From Stichopus chloronotus (lineage: Eukaryota > Echinodermata > Holothuroidea > Aspidochirotida > Stichopodidae), in contig CM037832.1 of assembly GCA_021234535.1 (NCBI GenBank), positions 2,114,359 to 2,178,358 of the forward strand: 64,000 bases of DNA. The letters run 5' to 3'. The translations under genes were made by a program, and so were the position numbers. Under the pieces are notes generated by a model, which searched no databases, was not told the origin of the DNA, and saw only the letters and a program-made list of their open reading frames with translations. Each line of letters opens with the position of its first letter. Positions within the stretch are counted from its first letter, which is position 1. This document shows positions 56,033-64,000 of this stretch, piece after piece.

Positions 56033-57024
56033 ATGAATATCGGGATAGAATTGTCGGATCCAAAACTCAGCACAAATGTCACTATATGGCAAGTAAGGGC
56101 GATTGAACGCCGGTTTTAGCTGACGAATCAGCGATGTAACTGAACAATATTAAGATACTGGTTGAATCAAATCAACATTGTACTTCAAGTATATAACGCG
56201 ACATTTTGGATTTTTAACACAACTTTTAACTAACAAATCAACATTGTAACGCAAAATAATGGGGTGCTATTTGAAGGGGTCGTCAACCACAATGACCACA
56301 CAGGCGATATTCTTGGGGGGAAATTGTCGAGGAGAAAGGTATTCAACCTCAAACTCAGCACATAATGCGACAAATCTGATTTTTAACACAACTTTTGACT
56401 AACAAAACATTAGAACGCAATATAATGGTGTGGTGGTTGTAGCTGTCACCACAGGCGGTAACTTGGTGTAAAATTACTGAGCATAGTCATAATGAGTGGG
56501 CTACTTCCACCTGTTTACTGGTTAGTGAAATTAATTTCAAGGACTCTGTCGAGTCTAACGTTTAAGTGTGATAATAATATCTTTACGATTTAACTTATGC
56601 TATCAGTTATTCAAAACATGACCAAGTAGAAGAGTAAAAAAGGGAGGACTGTATGAAAAAAAGGCAAACTCAATGTAACGGAATATGACTCAAATGAGTC
56701 TTTGTAGATTGAAATTACACAACACTTTCCCCTCCTTTCCATCAAATAATTGCCAGCCAATGTTCTATGTGTGCAACCTTGGCTGAGGGCTTTGTTGCTA
56801 CCTACACAGTCCTGAAATGTTTTCTTGTACAGAAATAACAGCCCCCTCACAGTGCCAACGTGACGTAATGCAGTTACACGGTTACAAATGTAACATGGCT
56901 CTGCAAAACATGTCCGTTACAATATTTTAAGAAACATTAGGGTTTCCATCCATCATTTCATGTTGACGAGGATGATTGAGAATCCGCATTGCCAAGAAAG
57001 GGTACTCAAAACTGGCGAAACTAG

Positions 57025-57279
57025 AACTTTCATGCAACCACCTTCATCATCGTCGTCTACTCCGGATATTCACCCAGCGTAGTGGAAGAGGGCTTTCGTG
57101 CAGCTACTCGTTACGAAAATCTTCTGGGCGGCAGCCAGAGGCGCTACGCAATCAACCAGATATTTGGCCAGCTGTACTATTGGCGTTGTCCTTGTCCCCA
57201 ATTCTACAATTCTACTTCCAAAACATCGATAACCCTCCGCCAATCAACATTTTGTGTCCAAGCTAGACGGGAGGTGTAA
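57025..57279 (+). other. Unrecognised 85-codon frame in GC-richer DNA
   Basis: An open frame after TAG at 57022, containing VVEEGFRAATRYENLLGG and INQIFGQLYYWRCPCPQFYN. Its composition is less AT-rich than the surroundings and its residue use is protein-like. A possible acceptor TCACCCAG is at about 57079. It could be a real exon of an unknown gene, or chance. Confidence 0.3.
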
Positions 57280-57490
57280 AAGTCATACTCATGAGTATTA
57301 TCTTACTTACGTCAACATCAGAAAAAAAAAATCAAAAGTTAACAGCTTTTTGCCCTCTATTGGGGCACTTTCCAATTGAATTTGTCATTGACAGAACATT
57401 CTTACCACATTCTTACCAAATCTATTAAATAGTTTTGCTTCTTCACAAATTGGATGTATATTTCCATATCCATGAATCATCAAATTTAGC

Positions 57491-58290
57491 AAAGTACATG
57501 TCGCCAATATATTTACCGATATTTTGACTTGTAAAATGGCTCCTATGAAATTGAGAAAAAACAAAAAACGCCTACCCAATTTATTGTATTCGGTGTGAAA
57601 TGATAGGACAAAAATTAAGCAGGAAATATATGGCAAAAAAGTTGGCTGGTAAAATGGTCACTACAAATTATAGCAGAACACATAGCCATTACATGATGTT
57701 ATACAAAGGTCACACTGAAATTTTAGCATCAAATAACTAACAGAATAATTGATTACTCAAATGCTTACAAGTATTTCTAGTAGAATATATCTAACTAATT
57801 TATTCTTTGTTAATAACTTACATTAAAATCTAGCAGAAAATATCTAGAAAAATAATTGGCTTGAGAAATGATTACTACAAAATCTAACAGAACACATTTA
57901 ACTGATACATAATACTGTAAAATGGTCAGATTAAAAAAAATCTAGCAAAAATATCTAGTAAAATAGTTGACTTATAAAACGGTTAGAAGCATTTCTAGCA
58001 GAATGTATCTAGCTAAATTATTGCTTTGTTAATTGTAACAATAAAACCCAGCAGAAAATATCTAGCAAAATAATTGGCTTGTGAAATAGGGACTATAAAA
58101 TATAGCACCCTGTGTCTAACCAATTTAAAGCATCGAGAAATGGTTGTACTAAACTCTAGCCGAAAGAATATACCAAAGGTTCGACTTGTAAAATGGTTAC
58201 TCCAAAGTCCAGTAGGAAAATCTAGCTAATTGTTTGACATGTGGAGTGTTTAGTGTGAAATTTAGCAGAAAGTTTCTATTCAATTAGTCA
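57491..58290. repeat. Satellite block of unit A
   Basis: Diverged copies of a monomer of about 54 bp with the words CTAGCAGAA, ATCTAGCAAAATAATTG and AAATGGTTACTA. More decayed than the block in unit B. Confidence 0.85.
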
Positions 58291-58689
58291 ATCCAGTTCA
58301 TAATACTGTGAACTGGTACCACGGAAATCCAGCGTAAAATGATAGGCAAAGTATTTGATTTATTAAGCAGATCGTATTTAGTGGAAACATATATAGCATA
58401 TTTATTAAAACTGCACGCAGAACACGGACACGCCGGCAAACAAAGTGTTGATAAATTAGACACTGAACTTTGCCGCTTATATCAAGACACAATAAGGCGG
58501 GAAGTTTAACAGCCCGACTATTTCATCAAGGAAAACTGGAGAAAGTTTAATTATTAACGCCAGTGCTCTAAATCTACTCTCAGGAAAAGAAAGCTTCATC
58601 CTTAATGAGAGATATGCGGCAGTGCTTTCGGGGTAAACATATATCCATACTTTTTAAGAAGGTGGGAATTCTAGGACCTGAAAAGGCAG

Positions 58690-58902
58690 TTGTTCAAGCT
58701 TCTGGCAACTAGTTTAATACCGCATTTGACTCGAACATCTCAGCTGGTACAGTATATGGTATGCTACGCTTGTTGGGCAGACAGCCTTGCTAAGGCTTAT
58801 CGTTCCATTTACTACGCTACTGTTGGCAGCGACTTTCAAAGATTCATAAAGAATTACAGAGATGTGACGGATAAAGAGAGATTAGTGATTCAGTATTTGT
58901 AG
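58690..58902 (+). other. 70-codon frame conserved between tandem units, copy A
   Basis: Codes MFKLLATSLIPHLTRTSQLV through KERLVIQYL. The copy at 62912-63124 differs by one residue (Ala to Val). No known family. It lies in the unique part of the unit, downstream of a TATATA motif (about 58390). Conservation may reflect only recent duplication. Confidence 0.35.
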
Positions 58903-59127
58903 GAGAGGAGTTTAAAATCTTGACATTCTTTCGAACTAAGGGATCGAAAGAAACTGCACGTGGAAATAAACATTCTTTTCTCTGGTTAGAAGAAACGGTT
59001 TGTAAACTTTCGATTGATTACTTGGTGAATTCTACCGTGTAATGTCTGGGATTTAACTTTTATTCAATTGGACATAGGCTACTTATTACCACGTATTTAT
59101 GGATGAAATATTTAACCAGGATCCACC

Positions 59128-59140
59128 ATGCCGCATGCAA
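59128..59140 (+). other. Candidate start codon plus splice donor, copy A
   Basis: CCACC-ATG-CCG-CAT-GCA-A followed by GTGAGT: a strong initiation context and a consensus donor, 13 coding bases apart. The same arrangement is at 63350-63362. It could be a small first exon of a duplicated gene. Purely inferential. Confidence 0.3.
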
Positions 59141-59284
59141 GTGAGTAAACTATTGCAGATGTTTAAGTTCGTAACTTCTCAATTCTTTGTACTGTGGTAG
59201 ATAAAAAAAACTCATTTTAACTACATCACATATAGTGCTGTAGATTTTTTGGTGAGTGCTGATATCGTGCATTTACCCCGACTA

Positions 59285-60683
59285 CCGATTTACCGATTTA
59301 CCGGAGCCCACCGGCATCAAATGTCGATGGGGTCATGAGAACTGGGGCAGACAGCCATCTCTGGCTTATGTACAGCCCCCTTCTATTCTGAAAAATAGGA
59401 TCGATGATGTTTTTAAATCCATTAATTGTTGTGGCAGTGACAGCCTCCTGTGGCAGATTGTTCCATTCAGTAATAACCCGCTGACTGAAAAAATACTTCC
59501 TAATGTCTAGTCTACAGTAGTGCTTCTGGAACTTAAGCTGATGACCTCTTGTTTTACTAACATCCGACAATTTAAAAAAAGTAGCCTGATTAACATTTTC
59601 CAGACCCTTAACGATTTTAAAAACTTCAATCAAGTCGGCTCTTAGTCTACGCATTTCAAGAGAAATCAAACCAGTTCTTTCAAGCCTTTCCTCATAACTG
59701 AGAGTAGACAAGTCTGGAATCAATTTTGTAGCACGACGTTGTACCTTTTCAATGTTATCAATATCTTTCTGTAGATAAGGGCGCCATGCCTGACAACAGT
59801 ATTCCAGATGTGGTCTAACAAGAGATTTATACAATTTCAGTATATTACTACTACTTTTACAATCATACGTTCTATTAATAATACCAAGGACCTTGTTGGC
59901 AGAGCTCACAGCCTTAGCACACTGTCTACTAGGGCTCAATGACTTATCAATAATAACACCTAAATCCTTCTCATACTCAGTGGTTTCAACTTGAACACCA
60001 CCAATAAAGTAACTAGCTTGGGCATTTGAATGACCGAGGTGAAGACACTTGCACTTCTGTGCATTAAATAGCATTTGCCAATCGCATGACCATTTATACA
60101 ATGTATCCAAGTCCTGTTGCAACTCAGTCACTTTACCCATGGAAAGAACATCAGAAAAGACCTTAGTATCATCTGCAAACTTCAGTACTGAATTATTCAA
60201 ACTGGCATCCAGATCATTAATATACAATATGAAAAGAATAGGACCTAACACAGATCCCTGCGGTACGCCACTAGTCACTGGAAGCCAATCGGAAAAATGA
60301 CCATTTAATACAACTCTTTGCCACCTATTATCCAGCCAGTTTTCAATCCAGTCAGCCACTACTGAACCAATACCATGAGCTTTAACCTTTAAAATAAGCC
60401 GCTTGTGAGGAACTTTGTCGAAGGCTTTACTGAAATCTAAATAGACAACATCTACAGGATGACCTTCATCAACCTTTCGAGTAACAACTTCTAGAAAGCA
60501 GAGAAGGTTGGTAAGACAAGACCTCTGTGACCTAAAACCATGCTGAGAATCAACTATCATGTAATTACCCTCCAGATGGCTAACAATACTTTCCTTCATA
60601 ATTGATTCCATCACTTTACAAACCTGGGAAGTCAAACTGACCGGTCTATAACTACTAGGTTGCTTCTTAGGACCTTTTTTATA
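59285..60683 (-). mobile_element. CR1-like non-LTR retrotransposon insertion, 5' truncated
   Basis: 1399 bp absent from the matching place in unit B (63504/63506). It is read on the minus strand and starts abruptly inside pol. The 3' end is a short tandem repeat, CGGTAAAT twice. No target duplication is visible; one base of the site is missing. 5' truncation, 3' microsatellite-like repeats and lack of duplications are usual for CR1-group elements. Confidence 0.93.
59298..60683 (-). CDS. Reverse transcriptase (partial pol) of CR1-like element
   Basis: An uninterrupted frame of about 460 codons, open at its upstream end through truncation. RT motifs run in order: [30 protein letters not shown] (first catalytic Asp), TSGVPQGSVLGP, LKFADDTKVF (FADD catalytic pair), then a thumb region with LVRPHLEYCCQAW, RRATKLIPDL and FFSQRVITEWNNLP. 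The endonuclease and the start of pol are missing, so the copy is not autonomous. The lack of stops shows recent insertion. Confidence 0.93.
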   Translation of the reverse strand, partial: YKKGPKKQPSSYRPVSLTSQVCKVMESIMKESIVSHLEGNYMIVDSQHGFRSQRSCLTNLLCFLEVVTRKVDEGHPVDVVYLDFSKAFDKVPHKRLILKVKAHGIGSVVADWIENWLDNRWQRVVLNGHFSDWLPVTSGVPQGSVLGPILFILYINDLDASLNNSVLKFADDTKVFSDVLSMGKVTELQQDLDTLYKWSCDWQMLFNAQKCKCLHLGHSNAQASYFIGGVQVETTEYEKDLGVIIDKSLSPSRQCAKAVSSANKVLGIINRTYDCKSSSNILKLYKSLVRPHLEYCCQAWRPYLQKDIDNIEKVQRRATKLIPDLSTLSYEERLERTGLISLEMRRLRADLIEVFKIVKGLENVNQATFFKLSDVSKTRGHQLKFQKHYCRLDIRKYFFSQRVITEWNNLPQEAVTATTINGFKNIIDPIFQNRRGLYISQRWLSAPVLMTPSTFDAGGLR

Positions 60684-60989
60684 CAAACTGTCTTATCAAG
60701 TCGTATGCCTAGAACTATGTCTTTGTATGCATACATCATCCTTTTCATTATCGGTTAAAACTTTCGACTATGATTCTGCAAATTTTAGAAGCTATTAACT
60801 GCAATATCTTGCATGTTCACCACAATCAGCACGTATATCCCTATACACAGATGTCTAGAAATATCATTTAGCCAGAAATCTTCTGTAAACCACACCAAAT
60901 ACTTAGCAGTTAAATCCGGTAAATTAATTATCATGAGAATAGTTTATTCATGTAATTAAACAAAGTACATGTAGCTAAAATATTTACCG

Positions 60990-62500
60990 ATATTTTGACT
61001 TGTAGAATGGCTTCTATGAAATCGAGCAAAAAACGTCAACTCAATTTATTGTATTAAGTGTTAAATGGTCACACTAAAATTAAGCAGGGAATATCTAGCA
61101 AAATAATTGGCTTGTGAAATGGTCACTACAAAATATAGCAGAATACACTTAGTCATTTAATAATATTGTAACAAGGTCACACTAAAATTTAGCAAAAAAT
61201 ATCCAGCAAAATAATTGACTAATGAAATGGTTACAAGTATTTCTAGCAGAAAATACCTAGCTAATTTGTTGCATTGTTAAGTGGTTACTAGAAAATCTAG
61301 CAAAATATATCTAGCAAAATAATTGGATTGAAAAATGGCTACTACGAAATCTAGCAGAACACATTTAGCCATTTGATGGTATTGTAAAACGGTCAGGTTA
61401 AAATCCAGCAGAAAATATCTAGCAAAGTAATTGACTATTAAAACGGTTACAACTATATCTAGCAGAATATGTCTAGCTAATTTATTGTATTGCAAATTGG
61501 TTACCTTAAAATCTAGCAGAAAATGTCTAGCAAAATAATTGACTATTAAAATGGTTACAACTATATCTAGCAGAATATGTCTAGCTGATTTATTGTATAG
61601 TAAATTGGTTACCTTAAAATCTAGCAGAAAATATCTAGCAAGATAATTGGCTTGTAAAATGGTTACTACAGAATCTAGCAGAACACATTTAGCCATTTGA
61701 TGGTATCTTAAAACGGTCAGGTTAAAATCTAGCAGAAAATGTCTAGCAAAATAATTGACTATTAAAATGGTTACAACTATATCTAGCAGAATATGTCTAG
61801 CTGATTTATTGTATAGTAAATTGGTTACCTTAAAATCTAGCAGAAAATATCTAGCAAGATAATTGGCTTGTAAAATGGTTACTACAGAATCTAGCAGAAC
61901 ACATTTAGCCATTTGATGGTATCTTAAAACGGTCAGGTTAAAATCTAGCAGAAAATGTCTAGCAAAATAATTGACTATTAAAATGGTTACAACTATATCT
62001 AGCAGAATATGTCTAGCTAATTTATTGTATAGTAAATTGGTTACCTTAAAATCTAGCAGAAAATATCTAGCAAAATAATTGGCTTGAAAAATGGTTACTA
62101 CAAAATCTAGCAGAACACATTTAGCCATTTGATGGTATTGTAAAACGGTCAGGTTTAAGTCTAGCAGAAAATATCTAGCAAAATAGTTGACTTATAAAAC
62201 GGTTAGAAGTATTTCTAGCAGAGTATATTTAGCTAATATAGCACATTGTTAATTGGTAACATTAAAATCCAGCAGAAAATATCTAGCAAAGCAATTGGCC
62301 TGTGAAATGGTTACTACACTATCTAGCAGACCATGTCTAACTAAATTATTGTATTGATAAATGGTTGCACTAAACTCTAGCCGAAAGAATATACCAAAGG
62401 TTCGACTTGTAAAATGGTTACTGTAAAGTCCAGAAGGAAAATCTAGGTAACTGTTTGACATGTGGAGTGGTTAGATTGAAATTTAGCAGAAAGTTTCTAT
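60990..62500. repeat. Satellite block of unit B: 54-bp monomer, 216-bp higher-order repeat
   Basis: Monomers carry CTAGCAGAAAATATCTAGCA or variants at 54-bp spacing. In 61277-62128, groups of four monomers recur every 216 bp with near identity. Edges are more diverged. Confidence 0.92.
61277..62128 (-). other. 283-codon frame through the satellite, 18-residue repeats
   Basis: Because 54 and 216 are multiples of three, one minus frame stays open for about 16 monomers. It gives 18-residue repeats of the form xARxxLLDxxVTxxxxNx in blocks of 72 residues. No promoter or splice context was found. Most simply a by-product of the repeat; a translated repeat protein cannot be excluded. Confidence 0.35.
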
Positions 62501-62911
62501 TCAATTAGTCAATCCAGTTTATAAGACTGTGAACTGGTACCACGAAAATCCAGCGTAAAATGATAGGCAAAGTATTGATCTATTAAGCAGATCGTATTTA
62601 GTGGAAACATATATATCATATTTAGTACTGAACTGCTCGCAGAACACGAACACTCTAGCAAACAACGTGCTGATGAATTAGACACTGAACTTTGCCGCTT
62701 ATATCAAGACACAATAAGGCGGGAAGTTTAACAGCCCGACTATTTCATCAAGGAAAACTGGAGAAAGTTTAATTATTAACGCCAGTGCTCTAAATCTACT
62801 CTCAGGAAAAGAAAGCTTCATCCTTAATGAGAGATATGCGGCAGTGCTTTCGGGGTAAACATATATCCATACTTTTTAAGACGGTGGGAATTCTAGGACC
62901 TGAAAAGGCAG

Positions 62912-63124
62912 TTGTTCAAGCTTCTGGCAACTAGTTTAATACCCCATTTGACTCGAACATCTCAGCTGGTACAGTATATGGTATGCTACGCTTGTTGGGC
63001 AGACAGCCTTGCTAAGGTTTATCGTTCCATTTACTACGCTACTGTTGGCAGCGACTTTCAAAGATTCATAAAGAATTACAGAGATGTGACGGATAAAGAG
63101 AGATTAGTGATTCAGTATTTATAG
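62912..63124 (+). other. 70-codon frame conserved between tandem units, copy B
   Basis: Copy of 58690-58902 with one amino-acid change; 4222 bp downstream. Confidence 0.35.
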
Positions 63125-63349
63125 GAGAGGAGTTTAAAATCTTGACATTCTTTCGAACTAAGGGATCGAAAGAAACTGCACGTGGAAATAAACATTCTTT
63201 TCTCTGGTTAGAAGAAACGGTTTGTATACTTTCGATTGATTACTTGGTGAATTCTACCGTGTAATGTCTGGGATTTAACTTTTATTCAATTGGACATAGG
63301 CTACTTATTACCACGTATTTATGGATGAAATATTTAACCAGGATTCACC

Positions 63350-63362
63350 ATGCCGCATGCAA
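63350..63362 (+). other. Candidate start codon plus splice donor, copy B
   Basis: TCACC-ATG-CCG-CAT-GCA-A then GTGAGT, as at 59128-59140, with a T for C change before the Kozak sequence. Confidence 0.28.
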
Positions 63363-63783
63363 GTGAGTAAACTATTGCAGATGTTTAAGTTCGTAACTTC
63401 TCAATTCTTTGTACTGTGGTAGATAAAAAACTCATTTTAACTACATCACATATAGTGCTGTAGATTTTTTGGTGAGTGCTGATATCATGCATTTACCCCG
63501 ACTAGCAAACTGTCTTATCAAGTCGTATGCCTAGAACTCTGTCTTTGTATGCATACATCATCCTTTTCATTATCGGTTAAAACTTTCGACTATGATTCTG
63601 CAAATTTTAGAAGCTATTAACTGCAATATCTTGCATGTTCACTACAATCAGCACGTATATCCCTACACACAAATGTCTAGAAATATCATTTAGCCAGAAA
63701 TCCTCTGTAAACCACACCAAATACTTAGCAGTTAAATCTGGTAAATTAATTACCATGAGAAGAGTTTATTCATGTAATTAAAC

Positions 63784-64000
63784 AAAGTACATGTAGCTTA
63801 AATATTTACCGATATTTTGACTTGTAGAATGGCTTCTATGAAATCGAGCAAAAAACTTCAACTCAATTTATTATATTAAGTGTTAAATGTTCACACTAAA
63901 ATTAAGCAGGGAATATCTAGCAAAATAATTGGCTTGTGAAATGGTCACTACAAAATATAGCAGAATACACTGAGTCATTTAGTAATATTGTAACAAGGTC
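63784..64000. repeat. Start of tandem repeat unit C, cut by the window edge
   Basis: Repeats the opening of unit B (60962 onward) with a few substitutions, so the array continues to the right. Confidence 0.9.

Larger units (their letters stand above)
55493..57480. other. EDEM2 5' flank
   Basis: Holds the dispersed repeat 55565-55699, a plus frame at 55799-56032, an imperfect repeat (GATTTTTAACACAACTTTT near 56200 and 56370) and a GC-richer plus frame at 57025-57279. None has recognised protein similarity. Confidence 0.5.
57491..60961. repeat. Long tandem repeat unit A (with CR1-like insertion)
   Basis: The unit begins AAAGTACATG and runs through a short satellite block (57491-58290), then a unique part (58300-59284 and 60684-60961). 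Without the 1399-bp insertion it is about 2.07 kb. It differs from unit B mainly by having about 750 bp less satellite. Confidence 0.88.
60962..63783. repeat. Long tandem repeat unit B
   Basis: A 2822-bp unit from AAAGTACATG to the next such word at 63784. Satellite (about 60990-62500), then the unique part (about 62510-63783), which is roughly 97-98 percent identical to unit A's. It retains the empty target site of the retrotransposon. Confidence 0.92.

Overview
This window is animal nuclear DNA: intron-rich genes with GT-AG splicing, AT-rich non-coding sequence, and abundant microsatellites, MITE-like elements and non-LTR retrotransposon fragments. Gene content and repeat style suggest a marine invertebrate deuterostome, most likely an echinoderm. 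No marker in the window fixes the species.

Three protein-coding genes could be assembled exon by exon, with every splice phase agreeing. (1) On the minus strand, 16352 down to 440 and continuing off the left edge, lies an SLC18-family (vesicular amine/acetylcholine transporter-like) MFS gene. Nine exons give its first 378 residues, from TM1 to about TM8. (2) On the plus strand, 22725-33425 is a complete seven-exon RPRD1 gene (343 residues), a reader of the RNA polymerase II CTD whose C-terminus is RPRD1B-like. (3) On the minus strand, 55492 down to 44768 is a complete ten-exon EDEM2 gene (556 residues), an ER alpha-mannosidase-like protein of glycoprotein quality control. RPRD1 and EDEM2 converge on about 11 kb without any recognised gene.

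The transporter introns carry most of the unusual DNA on the left. They hold a 1.1-kb element with perfect 27-bp inverted ends, filled with dozens of GATATC palindromes and four CRE-type TGACGTCA sites. A one-ended relative sits near 15.5 kb. There is also a TTAA-flanked long-inverted-repeat MITE, a GAT-rich tract of about 0.7 kb, and long G and C homopolymers. The gap between the transporter and RPRD1 holds another MITE with a 6-bp target duplication.

On the right, EDEM2 intron 1 is occupied by a decayed CR1-like retrotransposon, itself split by a 362-bp MITE with a perfect 8-bp target duplication. From 57.5 kb to the end there is a nested tandem structure. A unit of about 2.82 kb, combining a unique part with an 18-codon (54-bp) satellite arranged in 216-bp higher-order repeats, is present in two full copies plus the start of a third. 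The first full copy carries a 5'-truncated CR1-like insertion with an open reverse-transcriptase frame, and the second preserves the empty site.

No CRISPR array, rRNA or tRNA gene was recognised by eye.
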